Below are positions 17,207 to 25,015 of a stretch of 64,000 bases of DNA, piece by piece. This DNA is from Parvimonas sp. oral taxon 393 str. F0440. Lineage in GTDB: Bacteria > Bacillota > Clostridia > Tissierellales > Peptoniphilaceae. The notes under the pieces are model-generated. The model saw only the letters and a list, made by a program, of their open reading frames with translations, was not told where the DNA came from and searched no databases. Position 1 is the first letter of the stretch. Each line of letters starts with the position of its first letter. The position numbers and the translations under genes are program-made. The stretch is from NCBI GenBank assembly GCA_000223315.2, contig AFUS01000004.1, positions 372,001-436,000 on the forward strand, written 5' to 3'.

Positions 17207-17737
17207 ATGAAAAATATTAAACTTTATAATGTCTTCTTTCCAATTTGGTTTTTGCTGTTGTTTCCTGTAACTTGGATTATTGCAATGCCTGTAAATTTTG
17301 TTATAGACTCAATTGTAATCCTATTATCTTTAAAATTCTTAAAGATAGATGATATTTTTAAAAAGTATAAAAAAGTAATTCTAAAAGTATTTTTATTTGG
17401 ATTTTTTGCAGATTTTGTTGGTGCAATTTTCTTGTTTTTAATGGCAACTTTAGTCGGAATGGGGTATGAGGCTTCCGGATTTTTTAAATGGATTAACAAT
17501 AGTATTATTGAGATTATGATGGAAAATCCTTTTGGAAATATATATGCATTTGTATTAATGACAATAGCAATTGCAATATCCGGATTATGTATCTATTACT
17601 TAAACTTAAAGGTAAGTTTTAAAAATGTAGATATGGAAGAAAAAGACAAGAAAAAATTAGCATTATATATGGCAATCTTTACAGCTCCATATTTATTCTA
17701 CACTCCAACAGCAATAGTTCACAAGTTTTTGGGTTAG
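17207..17737 (+). CDS. four- to five-helix integral membrane protein, unknown function
   Basis: 176 residues with hydrophobic segments at about 10-35, 55-82, 108-130 and 150-165, and cytoplasmic-looking charged linkers (FKKYKKVILK, DMEEKDKKK). GGAGG lies 8 bases before the ATG. No catalytic motif is visible and I do not recognise the family. A 100-base leader separates it from the terminator of the structured RNA upstream, so it could be regulated by read-through. A strong terminator (17766) follows. Confidence 0.7.
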   Translation: MKNIKLYNVFFPIWFLLLFPVTWIIAMPVNFVIDSIVILLSLKFLKIDDIFKKYKKVILKVFLFGFFADFVGAIFLFLMATLVGMGYEASGFFKWINNSIIEIMMENPFGNIYAFVLMTIAIAISGLCIYYLNLKVSFKNVDMEEKDKKKLALYMAIFTAPYLFYTPTAIVHKFLG

Positions 17738-17765
17738 TGCTTAAAAATAAAATATAAACATTTCC

Positions 17766-17797
17766 AAACAGAGTTAGACAATCTAACTCTGTTTTTT
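17766..17797. terminator. terminator after the membrane-protein gene (repeat copy 1)
   Basis: A 13-bp perfect stem AAACAGAGTTAGA / TCTAACTCTGTTT, loop CAA, T-run. Confidence 0.9.
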
Positions 17798-17825
17798 ATT
17801 GAATATAAGATAAAAATTATAAACG

Positions 17826-17854
17826 TTGACAAAAAGTATTTATAGCTTTATAAT
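17826..17854 (+). promoter_or_regulatory. consensus promoter in repeat copy 1
   Basis: TTGACA, 17 bases, TATAAT. Downstream lies only a short AT stem (AATAATATT 17885-17893 with AATATTATT 17912-17920 and a T-run), so it would make a roughly 65-nt transcript. No coding frame follows. Confidence 0.7.
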
Positions 17855-17927
17855 CTAATTGTGTTGTAATAAAAGGTTTTCTTTAATAATATTATTAATT
17901 GATTATTTGACAATATTATTTTTTTGC

Positions 17928-17951
17928 AAAAAAAACTCACTTTTGTGAGTT
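17928..17951 (-). terminator. minus-strand terminator
   Basis: On the minus strand AACTCAC-AAAA-GTGAGTT is followed by eight T. Just upstream on that strand is a second hairpin, ACCTAA/TTAGGT. Confidence 0.85.
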
Positions 17952-18120
17952 GACCTAAACGACTTAGGTTAGCCATTACTGGCGGTTTGAATAAATTTTT
18001 ATTTGAACTCGTAATGTAATCCATATAGGGACTAAGACTCTTATGATAACAGTACTAAAGCCATTAAGTTTGAGAGTAATGTAATCTTCATTGATACTAA
18101 AATATAAATTACTATTTATT
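17928..18120 (-). other. minus-strand transcription unit end with start-less hydrophobic frame
   Basis: The terminator at 17928-17951 must serve minus-strand transcription from about 18.1 kb. The frame ending with a TAA just after ...IKIYSNRQ encodes a hydrophobic, basic peptide (GFSTVIIRVLVPIWITLRVQ) but has no in-frame ATG, GTG or TTG. The only ATG (MKITLLSN...) is one base out of frame and stops after 16 codons. If one base is missing near GAAG the product would be a 38-residue peptide. This may be a degenerate or miscalled small toxin gene. Two copies of GTAATGTAATC mark its ends. Confidence 0.45.
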
Positions 18121-18133
18121 TTTTCTAAAAGAG

Positions 18134-18161
18134 TTGACTTTTTTGCGATTTGTGGTATTAT
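18134..18161 (+). promoter_or_regulatory. promoter of antitoxin-like antisense RNA
   Basis: TTGACT, 16 bases, TATTAT preceded by TGG (extended -10). It points towards the convergent toxin-like gene. Confidence 0.7.
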
Positions 18162-18167
18162 ATAGTT

Positions 18168-18252
18168 GAGATTATAATTCTTTAGAGGTCGAATTCATCT
18201 CACATAATAGAATGTAAATAAAAAAGCAAGGTTGGCAGACCTTGCTTTTTAT
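18168..18252 (+). ncRNA. putative type I antitoxin RNA
   Basis: About 85 nt from the promoter to the shared terminator, non-coding. Its 5' half carries TAGAGGTC (18183-18190) and ACATAATAGAATGTAAA (18202-18218). These nearly repeat the antisense of the toxin mRNA around its start codon (18323-18330) and 5' end (18348-18363). It could therefore pair with the toxin message on both sides of the ribosome site as well as across the common terminator. This is the plan of RNAII in the pAD1 par locus. Function is inferred from layout only. Confidence 0.6.
18221..18250. terminator. bidirectional terminator shared by toxin and antitoxin transcripts
   Basis: A perfect 12-bp stem AAAAAGCAAGGT / ACCTTGCTTTTT, loop TGGCAG, with T-runs on both strands. 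Confidence 0.9.
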
Positions 18253-18257
18253 GTTGA

Positions 18258-18332
18258 TTATTTAAAATTCTTTAGCAATTTTAATAACGCAATCAACAAC
18301 GTTAATAAAATTATAGCATCAATAGAGGTCAA
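18258..18332 (-). CDS. putative type I toxin, 24-residue hydrophobic peptide
   Basis: TTG start preceded at ideal distance by AAGGAGGTGAAG, one of the best ribosome sites in the window. The peptide is MTSIDAIILLTLLIALLKLL followed by KNFK: a short polar N-terminus, a single membrane helix (residues 5-20) and a basic tail. This is the build of Fst/TxpA/holin-like type I toxins, although no family-specific motif is conserved. It ends 8 bases before the shared bidirectional terminator, with a convergent antisense RNA on the other side. It is too short for most gene finders. Confidence 0.6.
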   Translation of the reverse strand: MTSIDAIILLTLLIALLKLLKNFK

Positions 18333-18366
18333 TAGCTTCACCTCCTTACATATAGAATGCAAAATA

Positions 18367-18395
18367 ATTATATAATAATATAAAGTTTAAGTAAA
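18367..18395 (-). promoter_or_regulatory. promoter of the putative toxin mRNA
   Basis: On the minus strand TTTACT, 17 bases, TATAAT. Transcription would start near 18360, at the 5' block shared with the antitoxin. Confidence 0.6.
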
Positions 18396-18400
18396 CAGTT

Positions 18401-18436
18401 AAAAACAGAGTTATACAATCTAACTCTGTTTTTTAT
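18401..18436. terminator. terminator in repeat copy 2
   Basis: AAAAACAGAGTTA / TAACTCTGTTTTT, loop TACAATC. It insulates the toxin locus from the 18559 gene. Confidence 0.8.
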
Positions 18437-18505
18437 TGAATATAAGATAAAAATTATAAATATTGACAAAAAGTATGTATAGATTTATAATTTAGTTGTG
18501 TTATT
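18403..18505 (+). repeat. direct repeat DR1, copy 2 (terminator plus promoter)
   Basis: Second copy of the 103-base segment at 17766-17868. Together the copies bracket the toxin-antitoxin region. Confidence 0.85.
18463..18491 (+). promoter_or_regulatory. consensus promoter in repeat copy 2
   Basis: TTGACA, 17 bases, TATAAT, 67 bases ahead of the GTG start of the small membrane protein at 18559. Confidence 0.8.
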
Positions 18506-18558
18506 GTATTAAAATTGATTTAATTTTTATAATAGTATTATAATTGGAGGTTAACATT

Positions 18559-18807
18559 GTGAGAGGATTAAGTAGATTAATTGCTAACTCAATAGCAAAT
18601 AGTATAGAAAATAGTAAATATAGAGATTATATTTGGTTTGCATTTTCTATTGCGGTATCATTAATTCTTATTTATACTATTTATTATAATTTTACTAATG
18701 GTGAAATGGATACTATGAAAATTGTAGGGGTTGTATTATGCAGTTTTATTTTAATTATAATGTTATTAGGTGCTTTTGTTTTTTTAAAAAAGATTAGAGA
18801 AAAATAG
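18559..18807 (+). CDS. small two-helix membrane protein, unknown function
   Basis: 82 residues starting at GTG 18559, chosen because TTGGAGG lies eight bases upstream; an earlier TTG would overlap that site. The N-terminus LSRLIANSIANSIENSKYRDY is amphipathic, followed by hydrophobic segments at about 24-44 and 54-76 and a basic end (FLKKIREK). No motif is recognised. It is monocistronic, driven by the copy-2 promoter. Confidence 0.65.
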   Translation: MRGLSRLIANSIANSIENSKYRDYIWFAFSIAVSLILIYTIYYNFTNGEMDTMKIVGVVLCSFILIIMLLGAFVFLKKIREK

Positions 18808-18931
18808 TTTAATACTGTAATTATGATTTCAAAAAATTTAGGGAGGGAGATAGAGTTCTTACCTCCTTACTTATATACTATTAAATATTTTAACAATTAA
18901 TATATTTTGATTTACAAATTTGGAGGAAATA

Positions 18932-19813
18932 ATGAATATAAATTGGTATCCGGGTCATATGAAAAAGACTATGGATAATATAAGAGCGTCATTGAAATTG
19001 GTTGATATTGTTGGAGAAATTATTGATTCAAGAATTCCAATAAGCAGTAAAAATCCTGTTATTGATGATGTTTTAAAGGATAAGCCAAGAATTATGATTT
19101 TAAACAAATCGGATATGGCTGATGAAAATGAGACTAAAAAGTGGCTCAGTTATTATAGAAAAAAAGGTTATGGAGCTGTTGTTGTAGATGCACTTCATTC
19201 AAAGGGTTTAGATAAGATTTATTCAGTTGCTAAAGAGATGTTGGCTGATAAATTTAAAAAGCTTGAAGAAAAAAATCTTTCTGCAAAGACAATTAGAATG
19301 ATGATTGTAGGAATTCCAAATGTTGGAAAATCCACTTTTATTAATTCCATTTCAAAGAGAAAGAGTGCAAAAATAGGAGATAGACCCGGTGTTACAAAAC
19401 AGGTGCAATGGATTAAGACAAAGAATGATTTAGAGCTTTTAGATACTCCGGGAGTTCTTTGGCCTAAGTTTGAAGATGAAAGAATCGGTTTGCACTTGGC
19501 TTTTACAGGTGCAATTAAGGATGAGATTATGGATATTGAAAATTTAGCTTTTCGTTTTATTGATGAGTTAAATAAAAGAGATGTAAATATTCTTAAAAAT
19601 AGATATAATCTATCTGAAGATTCTTATGAAGATACATTGTATTTAATGGATGAAATCGGAAGAAATAGAGGAGCAATTTTAAAGAAGAATGAAATTGATT
19701 ATTTTAAGGTTGCAAATTTAGTTTTAGATGATTTTAGAAAAGTAAAACTTGGAAGAATAACTTTAGAAACTGTGGAAGATATTGAAAAATTTGAGGAAGA
19801 TAATGGAAATTAG
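18932..19813 (+). CDS. rbgA: ribosome biogenesis GTPase RbgA (YlqF)
   Basis: 293 residues. A circularly permuted GTPase: G4 (LNKSDMAD) precedes G1 (GIPNVGKST) and G3 (DTPG). The N-terminal NINWYPGHMKK is the RbgA signature. It acts late in 50S subunit assembly. ATG 18932 follows TTGGAGG. It overlaps rnhB by 11 bases, the standard ylqF-rnhB order of Firmicutes. Confidence 0.95.
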   Translation: MNINWYPGHMKKTMDNIRASLKLVDIVGEIIDSRIPISSKNPVIDDVLKDKPRIMILNKSDMADENETKKWLSYYRKKGYGAVVVDALHSKGLDKIYSVAKEMLADKFKKLEEKNLSAKTIRMMIVGIPNVGKSTFINSISKRKSAKIGDRPGVTKQVQWIKTKNDLELLDTPGVLWPKFEDERIGLHLAFTGAIKDEIMDIENLAFRFIDELNKRDVNILKNRYNLSEDSYEDTLYLMDEIGRNRGAILKKNEIDYFKVANLVLDDFRKVKLGRITLETVEDIEKFEEDNGN

Positions 19814-20435
19814 AGAAGAACTTGAAAATATCTACAAAAAATATAATTTAATTATCGGTGTTGATGAAGTTGGAAGAGGCTGTCTTGCCGGTCCTGTCGT
19901 TTCTTGTGCAATTATTATGAAAAAATATAGTAAGATTGAGGGAGTAACGGACAGTAAGAAACTTTCTAAAAAGAAAAGACTGGCACTTTATGATAAAATT
20001 TTAGAAGAATGTGTAGGCTATGGAATTGGAATTGTAGATAATGTAAAAATTGATGAAATAAATATAAAACAGGCAAGTAGGCTTGCTATGAAGATTGCCA
20101 TTTCAAATATAAAGGATTTAGACGGAAATAAAGTTTCCGGCGATTTTTTGATAACTGATGCAGAAAAAGTTGATGTTGATATTCCACAGATTAATTTGAT
20201 TCACGGAGATGAGCTTTCTTATGTGGTTTCCTGTGCTTCAATAATCGCAAAGGAATATAGAGATAGTATGTTCATTGAGTATGAGAAAAAGTATCCGAAC
20301 TATAATTTTATAAAAAATGTAGGATATGGAACAAAGGCTCATTACAAAGGGATTGATGAAAATGGAGTTACTCCTATTCATAGAGTAACTTTTTTGAAGA
20401 AATATTTTGAAAAGAAAAAAGAATATGAAAGCTAA
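19803..20435 (+). CDS. rnhB: ribonuclease HII
   Basis: 210 residues. Catalytic acidic residues sit in IGVDEVGRGCLAGPVV and in FLITDAEKVD. GVTDSKKLSKKKR, CASIIAKEYRD and KNVGYGTKAHYKGI are the other family blocks. It removes ribonucleotides from DNA. ATG 19803 with upstream TTGAGGA is preferred over a start inside rbgA. Confidence 0.95.
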   Translation: MEIREELENIYKKYNLIIGVDEVGRGCLAGPVVSCAIIMKKYSKIEGVTDSKKLSKKKRLALYDKILEECVGYGIGIVDNVKIDEINIKQASRLAMKIAISNIKDLDGNKVSGDFLITDAEKVDVDIPQINLIHGDELSYVVSCASIIAKEYRDSMFIEYEKKYPNYNFIKNVGYGTKAHYKGIDENGVTPIHRVTFLKKYFEKKKEYES

Positions 20436-20769
20436 AGATATTGGAAATTTAGGGGAAGATATGGCTGTTAAATTTCTTTTAGAAAAAGGATATGAAATTA
20501 TTGAGAGAAATTATTTAAAACCTTTTGGAGAGATTGATATAATAGCAAAGGATAAAGATTTTTTAGTTTTTATTGAGGTTAAGGCTAGAAAAAATATAAA
20601 TTTTGGTCTTCCCAGAGAGTTTGTAAATGGAAGTAAAATAAAAAAGATACAAGATGTTGCTCAGATTTATATGATGGAAAAAAATTTATTTGGAACAAAA
20701 ATTCGTTTTGATGTTATAGAAATAATTTTTGACAATCATAAAATTACACATATAGAAAATGCTTTTTAG
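20425..20769 (+). CDS. YraN family (UPF0102) endonuclease-like protein
   Basis: 114 residues. The restriction-endonuclease-like core is visible: GNLGEDMAVKFLLEKGYEI, GEIDIIAKDKDFLVFIEVKAR (D...EVK) and the basic end. The cellular role is not established, but the gene commonly follows rnhB. It overlaps rnhB by 11 bases. The ribosome site is weak, so coupling is likely. Confidence 0.9.
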   Translation: MKAKDIGNLGEDMAVKFLLEKGYEIIERNYLKPFGEIDIIAKDKDFLVFIEVKARKNINFGLPREFVNGSKIKKIQDVAQIYMMEKNLFGTKIRFDVIEIIFDNHKITHIENAF

Positions 20770-20777
20770 GAGGATTT

Positions 20778-21269
20778 ATGTTTACTGCTTATGTAATTAC
20801 CGTTTCTGATAAGGGTTCAGTCGGGGAGAGAGTTGATACTTCAGGAGAAGTAATTGTTGAGATATTAAAAGAAAATAATTATGAAGTTATTGATAAGATT
20901 ATTATTCCGGATGATCAAGCGACAATAGAAAAAAAGTTAAAATATGCCTGTGATATTTTAGAAGCTGATTTAATTTTAACAACAGGTGGAACAGGCTTTA
21001 GTAAGAGAGATGTTACACCTGAAGCAACTTTGAATGTTGCAACTAAAAACGCATTTGGAATTTGTGATTCTATAAGACAATACAGTTTGACAATCACTAA
21101 GAGGGCAATGCTTTCAAGAGCTGTTTCAGTTATTAGAAACGACAGCTTAATTATAAATTTACCCGGTAGTCCAAAAGCTGTTAGAGAATCTTTGGAGTAT
21201 ATTATAGATTCTGTAGAGCATGGACTTCAAATACTTTTGGGAACGGCATCCGAATGTGCTAGAAAGTAG
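20778..21269 (+). CDS. molybdopterin adenylyltransferase/MoaB-like (MogA family) protein
   Basis: 163 residues. MoCF_biosynth fold: VITVSDKGSVGERVDTSG, ILTTGGTGFSKRDVTPEA and IINLPGSPKAVRE. MogA/MoaB proteins adenylate molybdopterin. No other molybdenum cofactor gene lies here, so the protein may serve a partial or different pathway. AGGAGG precedes the ATG. Confidence 0.88.
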   Translation: MFTAYVITVSDKGSVGERVDTSGEVIVEILKENNYEVIDKIIIPDDQATIEKKLKYACDILEADLILTTGGTGFSKRDVTPEATLNVATKNAFGICDSIRQYSLTITKRAMLSRAVSVIRNDSLIINLPGSPKAVRESLEYIIDSVEHGLQILLGTASECARK

Positions 21270-21276
21270 GTAAGAT

Positions 21277-22803
21277 ATGTATTCAAAGACTAAGACTTGT
21301 GTGTTAAATGGATTAAATGGTTATGATATTGATGTTGAAGCAGATTTATCAAGTGGACTTCAGGCTTTTAATATTGTAGGGCTTCCTGATTTATCTATAA
21401 GAGAATCTAAGGAAAGAGTAAAATCTGCAATTTCAAATAGTGGATATTCAATACCACCGGGGAGAGTTACAATAAATTTAGCTCCTGCAAATTTAAAAAA
21501 AGACGGCTCTCAAATTGATTTGGCAATAGCTGTGAGTATGTTACTTGCTATTGGAGTTATTGAGTATTTACCTGATGAAAAAACTGTTTTTTTAGGTGAG
21601 CTTTCTCTTGACGGAAGAGTTATAACTTTTGACGGAGCTTTACCTATGATTATCTCTTTAAAAGAACTTGGTTTTAAAAAGTTCTTTATTCCTAATGCTA
21701 TTAAAAATGAAGTTAATATAGTTCAAGGAATTGAGATTTATCCAATTTCACATTTAAAAGAATTAGTTGATTGTTTAAATGGAGTTATCGAAATAAAAAA
21801 AGAAGAAATCGCAAAAGTAAATTTAGATGAAGAAATAAAGTATGATATAGATTTTTCAGACATAAAAGGTCAGGAAAATTTAAAAAGAGCAATGGAAATT
21901 TCTGCTGCAGGAGGACATAATTTGCTGATGGTTGGTCCTCCGGGGAGTGGAAAAACTATGATTGCTAAAAGATTACCGACAATTCTACCTAAATTAACTT
22001 TTGATGAATGTATTGAATGTACAAAAATTTATTCAATAGCAGGAAAACTTAAAAATAATAAATTGGTTACTCAAAGACCTTTCAGATCTCCACATCATAC
22101 AAGTAGTCCTATTTCTCTTGTTGGTGGGGGTAAAATTCCAAAACCCGGGGAAGTTTCACTTGCTCATAATGGAGTTTTATTTTTAGATGAATTTCCAGAG
22201 TTTTCAAAACAGGCAATTGAAGTTTTAAGACAGCCTATGGAAGATGGAAAAGTTACGATTTCAAGGGCTAATTCGTCAATTACTTATTATTCAAACTTTG
22301 TAACTGTTTGTGCATTAAATCCTTGTCCTTGTGGGAATTATGGATCACAAACAGAAAAATGCACTTGTTCACAGTTACAAATACAAAGATATTTGAGCAA
22401 AATTTCAGGGCCAATACTTGATAGAATTGATATTCAAGTTGAAGTTGAACCTGTAAAATTCGACGATTTATCCTCAAAAGAAGTTTTAGAAACTTCTGCT
22501 GATATTAGAAAAAGAGTTGAAAAAGCTAGAAAAATTCAACTTGAAAGATATAAAAATGAAAAAATATATAACAATGCAAATCTTTCTGCAAGACAGATTA
22601 AGAAATATATTGTTTTAGATGAAAAACTTGAAAAAATTATAGAGTTTGCATTTAAAAAGTTTAAGTTTTCAGCGAGATCTTTTAATAAAATTTTGAAGTT
22701 GACAAGAACAATTGCAGACTTGGACGGAAGTGAAGAAATTAAGGAAGAACATCTGTTAGAAGCAATCAGATATAGAAGTTTGAGCAATAAATATTGGAGT
22801 TAG
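21277..22803 (+). CDS. YifB/ComM family Mg-chelatase-like AAA+ ATPase
   Basis: 508 residues. An N-terminal ChlI domain (FNIVGLPDLSIRESKERVK) precedes an AAA+ domain with Walker A GPPGSGKT and Walker B LFLDEFPEF, arginine-finger region and C-terminal DIRKRVEKAR helical domain. The cysteine block NPCPCGNYG is also conserved. Gram-negative ComM is a helicase that aids branch migration during natural transformation. The directly following dprA supports a DNA-uptake or recombination role here. Confidence 0.92.
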   Translation: MYSKTKTCVLNGLNGYDIDVEADLSSGLQAFNIVGLPDLSIRESKERVKSAISNSGYSIPPGRVTINLAPANLKKDGSQIDLAIAVSMLLAIGVIEYLPDEKTVFLGELSLDGRVITFDGALPMIISLKELGFKKFFIPNAIKNEVNIVQGIEIYPISHLKELVDCLNGVIEIKKEEIAKVNLDEEIKYDIDFSDIKGQENLKRAMEISAAGGHNLLMVGPPGSGKTMIAKRLPTILPKLTFDECIECTKIYSIAGKLKNNKLVTQRPFRSPHHTSSPISLVGGGKIPKPGEVSLAHNGVLFLDEFPEFSKQAIEVLRQPMEDGKVTISRANSSITYYSNFVTVCALNPCPCGNYGSQTEKCTCSQLQIQRYLSKISGPILDRIDIQVEVEPVKFDDLSSKEVLETSADIRKRVEKARKIQLERYKNEKIYNNANLSARQIKKYIVLDEKLEKIIEFAFKKFKFSARSFNKILKLTRTIADLDGSEEIKEEHLLEAIRYRSLSNKYWS

Positions 22804-22805
22804 TT

Positions 22806-23900
22806 ATGAGAAATGAAGATGCTTTGTTATTTTTAAGTTATTTGAATTTTGATTATAAAATTAAAGATGAATTGTTAAATCATTTTACTTTGGAACATAT
22901 TCAGGAGATTTTTGATTTATCGGGAGAATATTTTAAAGAAAATAAACTTTTAACTAAGAATAATATTGAAAAATTAGTTGAAGAGAGAAAAAAATTTAAT
23001 TCAGATGCTTATAGAGATTTTTTAGAGAAAAAGAAGGTTAAATATGTAAGTATTTTGAGTGAAAATTATCCTATTAATCTAAAAGATATTGAATATATTC
23101 CACAAGTTATTTACTATAAGGGAGATATTTTACCTGAAGATGAATTTGCTCTCTCAATTGTAGGCTCTAGGAAATGTACCAATTATGGAGCTTGGGCAAC
23201 AGAATATTTTGCAAGGTCAATCTCAGAACTTGGAATAAGGATTGTTTCAGGAATGGCATTAGGTATTGATTCCATTTCACATAGAGCTGCTTTAAAATCA
23301 GGTGGAAGAACGATAGCCGTTTTAGGTTGTGGAGTTGATATAGCCTATCCTAAAACTAATTACAGATTGTATGATGAAATTATAGAAAATGGCGCAGTTA
23401 TGAGTGAGTTTCCTATTGGAATGCCACCTTTAGCTCATAATTTTCCTGTTAGAAACAGAATTATTTCAGGACTTTCAAAAGCATTATTGGTTATCGAAGC
23501 ACAAGATCGTTCAGGTACACTTATAACTTCAAGATTTGCAAATGAACAATCAAAAGAGATTTTTGCTCTTCCTGGAAATATAAATAGTTTATATAGTAGA
23601 GGAACGAATAAATTGATAAAAGATGGAGCATTGATTGCTACGGATTATCAGGATATTATAGATGGAGTTATTGATTTTTCCGAATTTATTTTGAATAAAA
23701 ATAAAGAGGAAAAAGATTTGGATATTTTAGATGCAAAAGAACTTTTAATTTATAATTTAATAAATGAAGAACCGAAATCTCAAAATAAAATTTCTACTAT
23801 AACAGGTTTTTCAATCATAGAAACAAATACAATTTTAACTGCATTGGAGCTAAAGGGATTTATAAAGGAGCTTAATGGAGGAATTTTTGTAGTTGATTAG
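22806..23900 (+). CDS. dprA: DNA-processing protein DprA
   Basis: 364 residues. An N-terminal SAM-like region precedes the Rossmann core with SIVGSRKCTNYG, SGMALGIDSISHRAALKSGG, VLGCGVDIAYP and SGTLITSRFANEQ. A C-terminal winged helix (QNKISTITGFSIIETNTILT) follows. It loads RecA on incoming single-stranded DNA. ATG 22806 follows GGAG; the TTG upstream is not needed. comM, comEB and dpnI elsewhere in the window suggest natural competence. Confidence 0.95.
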   Translation: MRNEDALLFLSYLNFDYKIKDELLNHFTLEHIQEIFDLSGEYFKENKLLTKNNIEKLVEERKKFNSDAYRDFLEKKKVKYVSILSENYPINLKDIEYIPQVIYYKGDILPEDEFALSIVGSRKCTNYGAWATEYFARSISELGIRIVSGMALGIDSISHRAALKSGGRTIAVLGCGVDIAYPKTNYRLYDEIIENGAVMSEFPIGMPPLAHNFPVRNRIISGLSKALLVIEAQDRSGTLITSRFANEQSKEIFALPGNINSLYSRGTNKLIKDGALIATDYQDIIDGVIDFSEFILNKNKEEKDLDILDAKELLIYNLINEEPKSQNKISTITGFSIIETNTILTALELKGFIKELNGGIFVVD

Positions 23901-23904
23901 TTTT

Positions 23905-23928
23905 AAGAGATGATGTTCATCTTTTTTT
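23905..23928 (+). terminator. probable terminator after dprA
   Basis: AGATGA-TGT-TCATCT hairpin with a T7 tract, just 13 bases before the next ATG. Confidence 0.6.
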
Positions 23929-23940
23929 GATGAGGTAATT

Positions 23941-24522
23941 ATGAATATAGATAGAGAATATGCTATGATTTTATTGAATGAAGCCAATAAATTAAATTGT
24001 GGTAGGTGGTTTGAACATTCTTTAAATGTTGCAAAATGTGCGGAGATTATCGCAAAAAATACTGAATATTTAGATTCTGAAAAAGCATTTGTACTGGGAT
24101 TGTTACATGATATTGGTAGAAGATTCGGATTTTCACATATAAAACATGTATATGATGGAATGATTTTTTTGGATGAAAAAAATTTTTATGAAGGTGCAAG
24201 AATTTGTTTAACACATTCATTTCCTATTCAAACTATATATTGCTATAATGGAAAATTAGATTTACCCAAAGAAAAGTTGGATTTTCTTGAAAACAAATTG
24301 AAAGAAATTATTTATGATGATTATGATAGATTGATTCAACTCTGTGATGCTTTAGGAGCTGCTGAAGGATTTGTAAGATTGGAAATTAGGCTGTTTGATG
24401 TTGCAATCAGAAATGGAATAAACGAGTATACTATTGAAAAATGGAAAAAGTTTTTAGAACTAAAAAGATATTTTGATGAAAAATGTAATATTGATATATA
24501 CAAACTTTTAAATATAGAATAG
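23941..24522 (+). CDS. HD domain phosphohydrolase
   Basis: 193 residues. The HD metal motif appears as EHSLNVAKC (first His) and LGLLHDIGRRFG (His-Asp), with a further His in KHVYDG and LTHSFP and an Asp in LIQLCDALG. This is the canonical small cytoplasmic HD hydrolase pattern. The substrate is not predictable, though such proteins often act on nucleotides. Followed by ogt after 7 bases. Confidence 0.85.
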   Translation: MNIDREYAMILLNEANKLNCGRWFEHSLNVAKCAEIIAKNTEYLDSEKAFVLGLLHDIGRRFGFSHIKHVYDGMIFLDEKNFYEGARICLTHSFPIQTIYCYNGKLDLPKEKLDFLENKLKEIIYDDYDRLIQLCDALGAAEGFVRLEIRLFDVAIRNGINEYTIEKWKKFLELKRYFDEKCNIDIYKLLNIE

Positions 24523-24529
24523 GTGAATT

Positions 24530-24988
24530 ATGAATTATATAGTTTTTAACAGTCCAATTGGAGAAATAAAAGTTGTTGAAGATCAGGAGAAAATAATTGA
24601 GATAAAATTTGTAAAAGATGAAAAAGTTATTAATCCTGAAACTGAAATTTTAAAATTGGCAAAAAAAGAATTGGAAGAATATTTTTGTGGGAAAAGAAAA
24701 AACTTTACATTCCCATTTAAAGTGGATGGAAGCGAGTTTGCATTAAAGGTATATAAGGCTTTAACGGAAATTCCTTATGGAGAAACTTGTAGTTATAAAG
24801 ATATTGCAAGAAAAATTGGAAATGAAAATTCGCAAAGAGCAGTAGGAGGAGCGAATAATAAAAATAAATTACCGATTGTAATTCCATGTCATAGAGTTAT
24901 AGGAAGTAATGGAAAACTTGTTGGTTATGCTGAAGGATTAGAAATAAAACAAAAACTTTTGGAGTTGGAAAGAAAAAATTTAAAATAA
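24530..24988 (+). CDS. ogt: methylated-DNA-protein cysteine S-methyltransferase
   Basis: 152 residues with the alkyl-acceptor Cys120 in IPCHRVIG and the DNA-binding helix RAVGGANNKN. PYGETCSYKDIA is the typical helix-turn-helix entry. It removes O6-methylguanine lesions in a suicide reaction. It is the last gene before a 1.4-kb region without recognised genes. Confidence 0.94.
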   Translation: MNYIVFNSPIGEIKVVEDQEKIIEIKFVKDEKVINPETEILKLAKKELEEYFCGKRKNFTFPFKVDGSEFALKVYKALTEIPYGETCSYKDIARKIGNENSQRAVGGANNKNKLPIVIPCHRVIGSNGKLVGYAEGLEIKQKLLELERKNLK

Positions 24989-25015
24989 AATATTTTAAAA
25001 TCATAAATTTAGTAT

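Larger units (their letters stand above)
17766..17868 (+). repeat. direct repeat DR1, copy 1 (terminator plus promoter)
   Basis: About 103 bases nearly identical to 18403-18505, offset 637 bases. The copy contains the whole terminator hairpin, an identical 30-base linker and a TTGACA-17-TATAAT promoter. Differences are single substitutions scattered mainly in the spacer and after the -10. Confidence 0.85.
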
